DNA of 64,000 bases from Bryobacterales bacterium (lineage in GTDB: Bacteria; Acidobacteriota; Terriglobia; Bryobacterales; Bryobacteraceae): positions 22,482-86,481 of the forward strand of contig JADZBH010000032.1 of assembly GCA_020852175.1 (NCBI GenBank), read 5' to 3'. The notes under the pieces were generated by a model. That model was not told the DNA's origin and did not search any database. It worked only from the letters and a program-made list of their open reading frames with translations. Shown in pieces: positions 41,011-49,630 of the stretch; the stretch's first letter is position 1; each line of letters starts with the position of its first letter. Position numbers and translations under genes: made by a program.

Positions 41011-43287
41011 ATGTCCACGCGCAGCAGCAGGCACGCCGCCCAGGAGCCCACGCTGCGCCGGGCAGTGCGTCCGGAAACCACTCTCGAGGTTTCGCTGCGG
41101 GGCCGCGAGTCGCTGGGCACGCGCGTGGGACCGTACCAGATCGAACGCGTTCTGGGCCACGGCGGCATGGGCACGGTCTACCTGGCCAGCCGCGCCGATC
41201 AGCAGTATGAAAAACGGGTGGCGATCAAGCTGATCAAGTCCGGCCTGGCCACCGAAAACCTGATGACGCGCTTCCGCGTGGAGCGCCAGATTCTGGCCAA
41301 GCTCGACCACCCGAATATCGCCCGCATGTTCGACGGCGGCGTGACCGAGGCGGGCGAACCCTACTTCGTCATGGAGTACGTGGCCGGGGCCCTGCCATTG
41401 GACGAATACTGCGACGAAAACGAGCTAAACGTGCGCCAGCGGCTGGAGGTGTTCCGGCAGGTGTGCGAGGCCGTGCAGTACGCGCATCGTTTCCTGGTGG
41501 TGCACCGGGACCTGAAGCCTGGCAACGTGCTGGTGTCGCGCCACGGCCTGGTGAAGCTGATGGACTTCGGCATCGCCAAGGACCTGATGGCCGGCGCGAT
41601 CAGCGAACAGGCGCTCGATGCCGGGTACGGCCGCTCGATGACGCCGCGCTACGCCAGCCCTGAACAGATGAACGGCGGGGCCATCGGCACGGCCAGCGAC
41701 ATCTACTCGCTCGGCGTCATCCTGTATGAGCTGCTGACCGGTTGCGCGCCTTACCGCGCCGACGACCACGACCTGGAAGAGTTGCGGCGGCAGGTGTGCG
41801 AGGGCGAGCCCGTGGTTATGCAGCGGCGGCTTACCCCGCGCAACGAGCCCGGCCTGAGCGAGGTACAGCGGCAGCAGTTGCTGCGCTCACGCGGCTGGAA
41901 GAATCTGCGGGCCATGCGGGGAGCGCTCGTGGGAGACCTCGAGTGGATCGTCCGCAAGGCGATGGTCAAGGAACCGCAGCGGCGCTACGCGAGCGTGGAG
42001 CAGCTCAGCGCCGACGTGCAACGCCACCTCACCGGCCTGCCCGTGATGGCGGCTCCGGACCACCTGGGCTACCGGTTGAAAAAGCAGTTGGTCCGGCACA
42101 AGGTGGCCGCCGGAGTGGCCGCGGCTCTGCTGGTGGCCATCGTCGGGTTCGCCGTGAGCATGGCGGTGCTGGCGGGCCGTGTGGCCATCGAACGCGACCG
42201 CGTCGCGCGGGAACGGGAACGGGCCGAGCAGGTATCGCAGTTTCTCGGACGCATGTTCCAGGTGAGCTATCCGAATGAAGCGCGCGGAAACACGGCCATG
42301 GCGCGCGACCTGTTGCGCCAGGCGGCGCGCGAGGCCGGGCCGCGCTTCGCCCATCAGCCGAAAGTGCTGGCCACCGTACTGTGGACGCTGGGCGAAGCCT
42401 ATCGCAACCTGGCCATTCCCTCGGAGGCGATTCCGCTGCTGGAACGCGCGCTGGCCATGCAGTTGGAACAGTACGGGGCTTCCAGCCTCGAAGCGGCCGA
42501 GGTGCTGCTGTCGCTCGGACAGGCGCACGGGGCGAGGGGCGAGTGGGCGCAGGCCGAACGGCACCTCCGCCAGGCGGTTTCGATTCGCACGGCCGAACTG
42601 GGTGAGGATGCCGGGGCCACGATTCAAGCCCGCCGGGCGCTGGCGCGCGTGTTGCGCGCCACGGGGCAGGAGCGGGACGCCGAAATCATTCTAAGAAGCG
42701 CCGTGGAACGCTTGCGCACACGGGGCAACGACATCGATCTGGCAGGTGCGCAGATGGAACTGGCCGGGCTGCTGGCCTCGCGCGGCGTGCTGCGGGAGGC
42801 CGAGGACCTGGCGCGCGAATCGCTCGCCCTGCGCCGCACTGTGTTCGGCGAGGATCACCTCAGCGTGGCCGAAAGCCTCGACTCCCTGGGCGAGGTGCTG
42901 CTGCTGGAGGACAAGGCCTTCATGGCCGAGCCGCATCTAAAAGAGGCGCTGGCGCTGCGCCGGCGGCTGCTGGGCAGCGGCCATGAGTTGACGGCCCGTT
43001 CGATGGAGCGCCTGGCGCGCGCCGAGGAGGCCGTGGGCCGTCCCGAAGAGGCCGAACTGCTGCTGCATGACGCACTCGGCGCCGAACGGCGCATGTGGAG
43101 CGCCGGCCATCGCGAGCTGCTCTCCGTATTGGAGCAGAACGCGGAGTTCCTCTCGCGGCACGGCCGCTCGGCCGAAGCCGAACCGTTGTGGGAGGAGGCT
43201 CTGGCCATCGCACGCCGCTGGTTTCCGAACGACAACGCCCGGCTGGAGCGTCTGGCGAAGAAGGGGGCCAGCCCCTCTTCTCGCTGA
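41011..43287 (+). CDS. Ser/Thr protein kinase with transmembrane helix and TPR region
   Basis: A 758-residue Hanks-type kinase. Glycine loop [12 protein letters not shown] at 48-59, Lys73 in VAIKLIK, catalytic loop HRDLKPGN at 165-172 (RD type), DFG at 185-187, APE-like ASPEQ at 215-219. One helix at about 364-388, then a coiled-coil-like charged stretch and around 330 residues of TPR repeats ([36 protein letters not shown] units every 42 residues). GTG 3 bp upstream is an alternative start. Unlike the kinase at 2947-5352 this one has the HRD arginine, so the two probably differ in activation. Confidence 0.9.
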   Translation: MSTRSSRHAAQEPTLRRAVRPETTLEVSLRGRESLGTRVGPYQIERVLGHGGMGTVYLASRADQQYEKRVAIKLIKSGLATENLMTRFRVERQILAKLDHPNIARMFDGGVTEAGEPYFVMEYVAGALPLDEYCDENELNVRQRLEVFRQVCEAVQYAHRFLVVHRDLKPGNVLVSRHGLVKLMDFGIAKDLMAGAISEQALDAGYGRSMTPRYASPEQMNGGAIGTASDIYSLGVILYELLTGCAPYRADDHDLEELRRQVCEGEPVVMQRRLTPRNEPGLSEVQRQQLLRSRGWKNLRAMRGALVGDLEWIVRKAMVKEPQRRYASVEQLSADVQRHLTGLPVMAAPDHLGYRLKKQLVRHKVAAGVAAALLVAIVGFAVSMAVLAGRVAIERDRVARERERAEQVSQFLGRMFQVSYPNEARGNTAMARDLLRQAAREAGPRFAHQPKVLATVLWTLGEAYRNLAIPSEAIPLLERALAMQLEQYGASSLEAAEVLLSLGQAHGARGEWAQAERHLRQAVSIRTAELGEDAGATIQARRALARVLRATGQERDAEIILRSAVERLRTRGNDIDLAGAQMELAGLLASRGVLREAEDLARESLALRRTVFGEDHLSVAESLDSLGEVLLLEDKAFMAEPHLKEALALRRRLLGSGHELTARSMERLARAEEAVGRPEEAELLLHDALGAERRMWSAGHRELLSVLEQNAEFLSRHGRSAEAEPLWEEALAIARRWFPNDNARLERLAKKGASPSSR

Positions 43288-43300
43288 TGGGCGGCTACTG

Positions 43301-44530
43301 CTACTGGCGCACGCGCCGGTCCAGTTCCACCGTTACCCGCGCCAGTGTCTCCGGATTCCTCGCCAGGTTCCGCGCCCCTTCATTTCCGTAGGCTTGAAAC
43401 AGCGCCTCGGCCGCCTGGTAGGCCGCCGCATAGGCCACGCGGGCGTGCTGCGGGCTCAGCCGCGACCATGTGCCGCTCATGCGTCTCAGCGACGGCAGTT
43501 GATTCTGGCGCGCCATCTGCTTCACCAGCGCCAGATCCGCGGCCGGCGGCGTATCGCCGGATAACTTTTGCGCCAGTCCTTCGTGCAGCCACGCCGGAAA
43601 GGAGCCCAGGTTGGCCAGGCAGGCGTGCGTGATCTCGTGCGCGAAGGCGCGACGGGCTTCCGGCCCCATCCGGCCCCCATCCAGAAGCGCCACCCGGATG
43701 CGTCCGTCATACTGGCCTCCGGCCCATTCCGCCGCGCCCGTTGTCCGCCGGAACGCGTCCACGGTTTGCACCACCACCACGATCCTCTCCTCGGCCCGGC
43801 AGCCCAACACCTCGGAGATCCGGTTGAACTCGGAATCCAGCAGCGGGACAATCGACCGCGCCTGCTCCGGCGCCACCTCGCGCGTGTCGTAGCGAAAGAC
43901 GAAGCGCATGCCGAACAGCTTCTCCGAACTCCGGTCGGACTCCAGTTCCCGCCGCGCCGAGGCCAGCATCCGTTCCACGGCCGGGCTTGTTTTCATCGCC
44001 AGAGACTGCTGGAAATATTGAACGGCCTGTGCCGTCCGGTCGCCGCGCTGGGCGGCCACCCCTGCGAACGACAGCAGGTCCGGCTGCGGCCCCTGTTCCT
44101 TGATGATGGCTTCGGCCACGGCAAGGGCCTCTGCCGGCTGATTCGAATTCAGCAGTTCGGTCGCCTTCATGAGACGGGCCCCGGACCCAGCCGGAAGAGC
44201 CACCGCCGTCTGTCCGGCTGGCCTGGCTGCTTCCGGTTCGGGAGGACGCGCTTTCAGTGTTGCTCCGGCGCTCCTGGCCTTCTCGAACACCGTGACATCG
44301 GACAGGTCCGCTGCCGTCAGCCACCCTTCCCACTGCCGTCCCCCCGCATCGGCGCTCACCTTGTAACACGGGCCGTCGCCCCCTGCCAGGGCATACCGGA
44401 TAGAGACGGCATCGCCCGGATTCAGCCGCGCCACCTCCTGGCTGGAGCCGTCGCAGGCCGTGCGTAGCGGCGTGGCCTCGCGCGATACCGTTTGCGTGGC
44501 GGCGAGCAGGAACAGGAGCGGGACCAACAC
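43301..44530 (-). CDS. exported gluzincin-type metallopeptidase with TPR-like region
   Basis: At least 409 residues. An SH3-like part follows the signal peptide (LVPLLFLLAATQ), then helical repeats (LLNSNQPAEALAVAEAIIKEQG), then a zinc peptidase MA-like domain: AFAHEITHACLANLGSFPAWLHEGLAQKLSG, with HEITH and a downstream Glu. It probably acts in the periplasm or outer membrane. The start is uncertain: the open frame extends to 44701, which would overlap the divergent gene; GTG at 44530 immediately before the hydrophobic stretch is the most sensible start. Its 3' end lies 13 bp from the kinase gene. Confidence 0.75.
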   Translation of the reverse strand: MLVPLLFLLAATQTVSREATPLRTACDGSSQEVARLNPGDAVSIRYALAGGDGPCYKVSADAGGRQWEGWLTAADLSDVTVFEKARSAGATLKARPPEPEAARPAGQTAVALPAGSGARLMKATELLNSNQPAEALAVAEAIIKEQGPQPDLLSFAGVAAQRGDRTAQAVQYFQQSLAMKTSPAVERMLASARRELESDRSSEKLFGMRFVFRYDTREVAPEQARSIVPLLDSEFNRISEVLGCRAEERIVVVVQTVDAFRRTTGAAEWAGGQYDGRIRVALLDGGRMGPEARRAFAHEITHACLANLGSFPAWLHEGLAQKLSGDTPPAADLALVKQMARQNQLPSLRRMSGTWSRLSPQHARVAYAAAYQAAEALFQAYGNEGARNLARNPETLARVTVELDRRVRQ

Positions 44531-44657
44531 ACTCGAACTATCGGCCGTGACGCGGTCCTGCGATAGGGACGGCGGAACGCCGCGCCAGCGGACTCCGTGA
44601 AATAGTTGTAACCAACCGGCGGCTTCATGGGTCGCTGGTAAAATAGAGAAAAGATTT

Positions 44658-45356
44658 ATGCAGCGTTTCTGGGCAACGTTTTTGCTGGCGCCCGTCTGCA
44701 TGGCGGCTCACGCGGAGGATCCTCCCGAACCCCGGGAATCGTTCCAGTGGGCTCCGGCGCTGGCGCAATCGGCAATCTTTCTGGGCATTCAGCATAGTGT
44801 TCGCATCGCCACCGAGCCAGGCACGCGGACCGCGCTCACAGGACCCTTCCTGCCCGATTATTGGCGTTCCGCCACCGGCGTGCGCGGCTGGGGCGATGGA
44901 GACCCGTTCATCGTGAACTACGTCGGCCATCCGTTCCAGGGCGCGGTGAGCGGCTACATTCAGGTGCAGAACGATCCCGGCTACCGCCGGGCCGAGTTCG
45001 GCGCTTCGGAACTCTACTGGAAGAGCCGTTTGCGCGCCATGGGCTTCGCAGCGCTGTACAGTACGCAGTTTGAGTTAGGTCCCATCAGCGAGGCCTCCAT
45101 TGGCAACGTCGGCTTTGACCGGAAATCTTCCGGCGCCGTGGACCTGGTGGTTACGCCACTTGCCGGCGCCGGCGTCATGCTGGCCGAGGACGCACTGGAC
45201 CGCTACTTCATCCGGCACGCCGAAAAATGGAGCGGCAATGCGGCCTACCGGATTGTCGTGCGCAGCATGTTGAATCCCAACCGGAGTTTCGCCAACCTGC
45301 TGCGCTTCAAAGTGCCATGGCATCGCGACGTGCGCGGCGGCATTCGCGAGCCATAG
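44658..45356 (+). CDS. exported DUF3943-like protein
   Basis: A 232-residue protein with a signal peptide (RFWATFLLAPVCMAAHA). The region GDPFIVNYVGHPFQGAVSGYIQVQNDPGY resembles DUF3943-type outer-membrane-associated proteins that share an N-V-G-HP-G element. The rest is beta-rich. An extended -10 (TGG-TAAAAT) lies about 14-19 nt before the ATG. It is divergent from the peptidase. Not certain of the family. Confidence 0.65.
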   Translation: MQRFWATFLLAPVCMAAHAEDPPEPRESFQWAPALAQSAIFLGIQHSVRIATEPGTRTALTGPFLPDYWRSATGVRGWGDGDPFIVNYVGHPFQGAVSGYIQVQNDPGYRRAEFGASELYWKSRLRAMGFAALYSTQFELGPISEASIGNVGFDRKSSGAVDLVVTPLAGAGVMLAEDALDRYFIRHAEKWSGNAAYRIVVRSMLNPNRSFANLLRFKVPWHRDVRGGIREP

Positions 45357-45377
45357 GCGGCGGCGCCCTCGCGGCCG

Positions 45378-45869
45378 CTACGCGTTCATGCTCTCCCAGG
45401 CTTCGGCCAAGCGCCGCCGCGTCACCGGCAATTCCTCCGGCAGTACACGCGTTTCCCCAAGTGTTGTCATGAAGTTGGAATCTCCCACCCAGCGCGGCAC
45501 CAGGTGCATATGAATGTGTCCGGCCACACCCGCTCCGGCGCAGGCGCCAAGGTTCATGCCCAGGTTGATGCCCTGCGGCCGGTACACCGCCCGCAACAAC
45601 GCTTCGCAGCGCCGTGTTAAGTGGAATAACTCGTCCACCGTCTGGGTTTCGGCCTCTTCGAGCGTTGCCACATGCGAATACGGCACCACCATCAGATGGC
45701 CATTGTTGTAAGGATACAGATTCAGCAGAACAAAGTTGTGACGGGCGCGATGGACGATCAGGTTTGCTTCGTCCTCCGTGCTGTGAGACTTCTCACAGAA
45801 GACACAACCGGACTCGGAAGGCGGCGCTGTAATGTATTGATAACGCCAGGGGGTCCACAGGCGGTCCAC
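45378..45869 (-). CDS. HIT family hydrolase
   Basis: A 163-residue HIT-domain protein. The histidine triad reads AGHIHMHLVPRW; other marks are CVFCEKSH (zinc-like Cys pair), LIVHRARHNFVLLNLYPYNNGHLMVVPYSHVATLEE and GINLGMNLGACAGAG. HIT proteins hydrolyse AP4A-like dinucleotides or AMP-lysine-type adducts. The GTG at 45869 (MDRLWTPWRYQYI) was chosen over an upstream frame to 45932 because the family begins there and GAGG lies 8 nt upstream. It follows the HU/IHF gene; the longer frame would overlap that gene. Confidence 0.92.
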   Translation of the reverse strand: MDRLWTPWRYQYITAPPSESGCVFCEKSHSTEDEANLIVHRARHNFVLLNLYPYNNGHLMVVPYSHVATLEEAETQTVDELFHLTRRCEALLRAVYRPQGINLGMNLGACAGAGVAGHIHMHLVPRWVGDSNFMTTLGETRVLPEELPVTRRRLAEAWESMNA

Positions 45870-45888
45870 GCGCGGAACCTCGTCCGGC

Positions 45889-46215
45889 CTAACCCTGGGA
45901 CGGCGTTTCGGGGGCCGCGGCCGGCGCCGCACCGGACTCCTCGCCGTTCACCAGGTCCTTCAATTCCTTGCTGGGCTTGAAATAAGGAATCCTCTTGGCC
46001 GGCACCTCGACACGCGCGCCAGTCTTCGGGTTTCGTCCAATGCGAGCCTGGCGCTGGCGGGTGCGAAAGGAGCCAAAACCACGAATTTCGATCTTGTCTC
46101 CGCCGCGCAACGAGCGGACTACGGAGTCAAAAATAGCCTCGACGATCACTTCCGAATCCTTGCGCGTCATCTCCACCACGCGCGAAACTTCTTCAATCAG
46201 GTCCGCTTTGGTCAT
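45889..46215 (-). CDS. HU/IHF family DNA-binding protein
   Basis: A 108-residue nucleoid protein. MTKADLIEEVSRVVEMTRKDSEVIVEAIFDSVVRSLRGGDKIEIRGFGSF is the HU/IHF fold, with the DNA-contacting GRNPKTGARVEVPAKRIPYFKPSKELKDLVN and an Ala/Pro-rich tail. AGGAGAG lies 7 nt before the ATG. IHF-beta-like proteins bend DNA; this one is placed beside rpsA, the same neighbourhood as ihfB in Proteobacteria. Confidence 0.93.
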   Translation of the reverse strand: MTKADLIEEVSRVVEMTRKDSEVIVEAIFDSVVRSLRGGDKIEIRGFGSFRTRQRQARIGRNPKTGARVEVPAKRIPYFKPSKELKDLVNGEESGAAPAAAPETPSQG

Positions 46216-46332
46216 GGGCCACTCTCTCCTCGGTGACGGCTACAATACAAGAAAACGTTGACGCGATTGAGCTTGCGTCGCTAAAACTCCATCCTAGCAT
46301 GGCGCGGGGCCCGGAGCAGACTCGGCTGGGAC

Positions 46333-48120
46333 TCAGCGTTCCTCGGGATTCCCTTTGAGGTGAATCACTTCCTCGATCGTCATGGTCGCCGCAGCGGCCT
46401 GCCTCTGGTAATCCTCCAACCGCAAGCGCTCTTCATCGGCGGCCACTGCCCGAAGGCTGAGGCCGATCTTCTTGTCGGCTTCAATCATCTTGATGATCTT
46501 GAAGTCATGTTCGGAGCCCGGCGGTAGAGCCGGTTCGTCCTTATCCTGCGGGTTAAACCCGGGAATCTCCGAGTTGTGGCATAACCCCTCCACGCCAGGC
46601 GCCAGCTCCACGAATACCCCGAAACTGGCCGAACGAAGCACTTTCCCGCGCACCGTATCGCCAGGCATGTGGGCATGGAAGAAGGACTCCCAGGCGTCCG
46701 GCTGCAACTGTTTGACACCCAGCGAAAGACGCCGCTCCTTGGCCTCGATGTTCAGTATGACCGCCTGGGCCATCTGCCCTTTCTTCAACAATTCGGAGGG
46801 ATGCTTGATGCGCTTGAGCCAGGACAGGTCGCTGATGTGCACCAGGCCGTCGATGCCCTCCTCAATTTCGAGAAAGACGCCGAAATCGGTCAATTTGCGG
46901 ACCCGGCCTTCCACCACGCTGCCCACCGAGTAGCGCTGATCGATCGTTGTCCAGGGGTCGGGTTCCAACTGTTTGATACCCAGGGAGATACGGTGGTTGG
47001 AAGGTTTTACCTCAAGAATAACCGCTTCAATTTCATCCCCCTGGCGGCAAACCTTCGAGGGATGCTTCATGCGCCTGGACCAGGTCATCTCCGAGATGTG
47101 GATGAGTCCCTCCACGCCGGGCTCCAACTCGATGAACGCGCCGTAGTCGGTCACGCTTACCACGCGGCCGATCACCTTGGCCCCCAGCGGATAACGGTCG
47201 GGCACGGTCTCCCAGGGGTCGGCGTTGATCTGCTTGATCCCGAGCGAAATACGTTCCTTGGGCTTGTCGAACTTCAACACCCGCACCGAGAGCGAGTCGC
47301 CCACCTGGAGCATCTCGGAGGGGTGCCGGATCCGGCCATAACTCATGTCGGAGATGTGCAGAAGCCCGTCGATGCCGCCCAGGTCCACGAACGCACCGTA
47401 CTCGGTGAGGCTCTTCACGATGCCTGTCACCACGGCGCCTTCCTGCAGGTGGTCCAGCGTTTCGGACTTACGGGCCACCATGTCCTCTTCGAGCGCCGCC
47501 TTGCGCGACACCACGATGTTGCCGCGGCGGCGGTTCAGCTTGACGATCTTGACGGCGATGTCCTGGCCAATAAAGGCGTCCAGATTGTGCGACGGCCGTA
47601 TGTCGATTTGCGACCCGGGCATGAACGCCAGCACGCCCACATCCACCGTCAGACCACCCTTGGTGCGGCTCATCACGCGTCCCGAGACGATCAGACTGTC
47701 ACGGGCGGCGGTTTCCAGGGTATCCCAGGCATGCAAACGCGATGCCTTGCGGTGGCTCAGCATGACATAGCCGCCCACGGGCGGCGCATGCCGGTCGATC
47801 ATCACCTCAAGGGTGTCGCCGGGATTCACGGTCACCGTGCCGTCCGGCAACTGGAACTCGGAGAGCGGAATCAGCCCCTCTGATTTATACCCGAAATCGA
47901 CAATCACGTCCTTTCCAGTAATGGAAAGCACATGGCCCTGGAGCACCTCGCCCTCGGCTGGCGGAGCGAAATGGCTGTAGTCGTCCAGCAGATGCTCATA
48001 CTCTTCGAGCGCGGCGGCAAAGCTCTCCGAGTCGTCCAAAGTGGAATCCTGCGAGGCGGTCTCCGGCGCAGGCTGCTGAGGTAAAGGAACGCCGGGGAAT
48101 TGATTTTCCTGACTAGGCAT
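46333..48120 (-). CDS. rpsA: 30S ribosomal protein S1
   Basis: A 595-residue protein with six S1 OB-fold repeats, e.g. GAVVTGIVKSLTEYGAFVDLGGIDGLLHISDMSYGRI, VVSVTDYGAFIELEPGVEGLIHISEMTW, VVEGRVRKLTDFGVFLEIEEGIDGLVHISDLSW and VRGKVLRSASFGVFVELAPGVEGLCHNSEIPGF. An unstructured N-terminal part of about 75 residues precedes it. The ATG at 48120 has GGAG 9 nt upstream; a longer frame reaches 48204 but lacks support. It helps mRNA load onto the ribosome. A near-consensus sigma-70 promoter lies upstream at 48241-48269, giving a leader of about 110 nt. Confidence 0.93.
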   Translation of the reverse strand: MPSQENQFPGVPLPQQPAPETASQDSTLDDSESFAAALEEYEHLLDDYSHFAPPAEGEVLQGHVLSITGKDVIVDFGYKSEGLIPLSEFQLPDGTVTVNPGDTLEVMIDRHAPPVGGYVMLSHRKASRLHAWDTLETAARDSLIVSGRVMSRTKGGLTVDVGVLAFMPGSQIDIRPSHNLDAFIGQDIAVKIVKLNRRRGNIVVSRKAALEEDMVARKSETLDHLQEGAVVTGIVKSLTEYGAFVDLGGIDGLLHISDMSYGRIRHPSEMLQVGDSLSVRVLKFDKPKERISLGIKQINADPWETVPDRYPLGAKVIGRVVSVTDYGAFIELEPGVEGLIHISEMTWSRRMKHPSKVCRQGDEIEAVILEVKPSNHRISLGIKQLEPDPWTTIDQRYSVGSVVEGRVRKLTDFGVFLEIEEGIDGLVHISDLSWLKRIKHPSELLKKGQMAQAVILNIEAKERRLSLGVKQLQPDAWESFFHAHMPGDTVRGKVLRSASFGVFVELAPGVEGLCHNSEIPGFNPQDKDEPALPPGSEHDFKIIKMIEADKKIGLSLRAVAADEERLRLEDYQRQAAAATMTIEEVIHLKGNPEER

Positions 48121-48240
48121 TTCCAAGTCTCCAGGCCGATCCGTATCCAACGGTTCCGAGGCGGGCCGCCCAGCCCTCGTTCCAACCCGGGAACGAACAT
48201 CCATATGAACGACAAACCGTTGATAGATCGGTACTTCAGA

Positions 48241-48269
48241 ACTATAGCGGAGGGTGTTGGTGAAGTCAA
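48241..48269 (-). promoter_or_regulatory. rpsA: sigma-70 promoter of rpsA
   Basis: On the minus strand: TTGACT (48269-48264), 17-bp spacer, TATAGT (48246-48241). It matches the consensus at 5 of 6 positions in each box with ideal spacing and points to rpsA. The transcription start would be near 48234. Confidence 0.85.
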
Positions 48270-48779
48270 CTGCTCTACGCCAGGATGGCTACTCTCATGA
48301 AGCGGTGCGGCGATGTCGGCGTGGATGCCCTGCGGCGAAGCCTTTGTCGGAAGGGGATGTCATCGACAGGAGAGCGGCCATCTGGAAACCGAAGACGCGG
48401 AAGGACAGCCGCACCGTGAAAATTGGCTTCCGGACGGAGACGGCGCATGTGCTCAAACTCACGCACAATGGTTGTGCGGTGCTCTGTTGGTCAAAAAGTG
48501 CGAGACGACGAACGCGGAAATCTGGTGGTGCACGATACAGTCACTGAAAGCGGGGGGCGAGAGTTGCGCCACTGCCCTGCTAAACTTGCACGGGGCAGGG
48601 TAGATCGACTGTCGCTGTCCGATGAAAGTGCTCGCGCTGCGGTCGTCAGCCGGTTTCTCAAGCCTTCGTAGAGATGGCATTGTGTGACAAAATGAGTATT
48701 TATTCAGTTGGGTCGTACGATGTATGGCTAAAGGACTGTTTCCGCTCACCGATATGGTGTAACGTGGTGCATAAAGGCG
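48270..48779. other. intergenic boundary of the restriction-modification island
   Basis: About 510 bp between the rpsA promoter and the RHH gene with no gene I can support. Short open frames exist in all three plus frames but none resembles a known family and none has good initiation. Composition shifts from the GC-rich style of the left to a lower-GC style from about 48.6 kb on. It must contain the left junction of the island and the promoter of the R-M genes. Confidence 0.5.
48747..48759. promoter_or_regulatory. inverted repeat CACCGATATGGTG, possible RHH operator
   Basis: A 13-bp inverted repeat (arms CACC and GGTG around GATAT) about 20-30 bp before the RHH start. RHH regulators usually bind short inverted or direct repeats in their own promoter; this is the only symmetrical element in the region. 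Confidence 0.3.
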
Positions 48780-48995
48780 ATGATGATGAAACGACGGCCA
48801 CAGCCGGAATTGGAAACAGGGCGTGTTTCGGTGCGTGCGTCGGTATCCTTTCCTCCTGACGTCTACCGGATTCTGGATGATATAGCCAAGCAGAAGAAAG
48901 TCTCTTTGGCCTGGGTGGTCCGCGATGCCGCTGAGAAATACATCGCCGATCTCTGGCCACTTTTGAAGGAGCGCCATGACCGCGCTAACGATTGA
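48780..48995 (+). CDS. small ribbon-helix-helix (CopG-like) regulator of the R-M unit
   Basis: A 71-residue protein with a ribbon-helix-helix pattern: the strand VSVRASVSFPPDVYRILDDIAKQKKVSLAWVVRDAAEKYIADLW reads as RHH strand, helix, KVS-type turn, helix. It probably forms a dimer that represses the promoter. Three ATG codons in a row (48780, 48783, 48786) could serve as start. It overlaps the endonuclease gene by 20 bp, implying one message. Most R-M controllers are HTH C-proteins; an RHH in this place is less usual. Confidence 0.75.
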   Translation: MMMKRRPQPELETGRVSVRASVSFPPDVYRILDDIAKQKKVSLAWVVRDAAEKYIADLWPLLKERHDRAND

Positions 48996-49629
48996 GGCCC
49001 TATGCGCAGAAGCACGAAAATTTGCGGAAATTGAATCTGCGCACGCAGAACCGAGCCTTTATGGGGTCACCGATGGCAAGGCCGTCGGGACATACCTTGA
49101 GCACAAGTTCAGAGCCTTTTTGACCGCTGGACACGATTACACGGCAGGCAACTCCGCGAGCGGGATTGACTTCCCGGAACTCGGCGTGGACATGAAGGTG
49201 ACGAGCATAAAGCAGCCACAGTCTTCCTGTCCATTCAAATCGGCTAGGCAGAAGATTTTCGGGCTTGGCTATGCGCTGATCGTGTTTGTGTACAACAAAG
49301 TGGACAATGCTGAGGACCACACTGGCACACTTTCAATTGAACATACGATCTTCGTTGAGAAGGAAAGAACGGCAGATTTTCAGATGACGCGAGGGCTGCG
49401 GCTCGTTCTGGACAGCAATGGCAACGAAGACGATCTTGTGGCTTTCATGGCAGATAAGATGCTGCCGGTAGAAGAGATCGAAGCGCACAACATTGCGCAG
49501 GAACTACTTGCAGGGGCAGACATGCGCCAGGGTTATCTGACCATCTCCAACGCCCTTCAATGGAGGCTTCAGTATTCCCGCATCATTGCGGAGGCTGGAG
49601 CCGTAGAAGGCATCATCAAGGTGAGATGA
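48976..49629 (+). CDS. putative type II restriction endonuclease, PD-(D/E)XK-like
   Basis: A 217-residue protein. A nuclease-like core is seen at YLEHKFRAFL and GNSASGIDFPELGVDMKVTSIKQPQSS: Glu42, Asp65, Asp72 and Lys74 fit an E..D...DxK PD-(D/E)XK arrangement. The C-terminal part (GYLTISNALQWRLQYSRII) has the look of a DNA-contacting helix region. AAGGAG lies 4 nt before the ATG. It lies immediately before an N6-adenine methyltransferase gene and just after a small regulator; no other function fits as well. The recognition sequence cannot be told. Base composition is clearly lower in GC than that of the flanking genes. Confidence 0.75.
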   Translation: MTALTIEALCAEARKFAEIESAHAEPSLYGVTDGKAVGTYLEHKFRAFLTAGHDYTAGNSASGIDFPELGVDMKVTSIKQPQSSCPFKSARQKIFGLGYALIVFVYNKVDNAEDHTGTLSIEHTIFVEKERTADFQMTRGLRLVLDSNGNEDDLVAFMADKMLPVEEIEAHNIAQELLAGADMRQGYLTISNALQWRLQYSRIIAEAGAVEGIIKVR

Positions 49630-49630
49630 G

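Noticed and set aside
48254..48671. Three short plus-strand frames before the R-M genes
   Set aside because: One begins within the rpsA promoter, none has a ribosome binding site and none resembles a known family; they may be relics of the island boundary but I cannot support them as genes.
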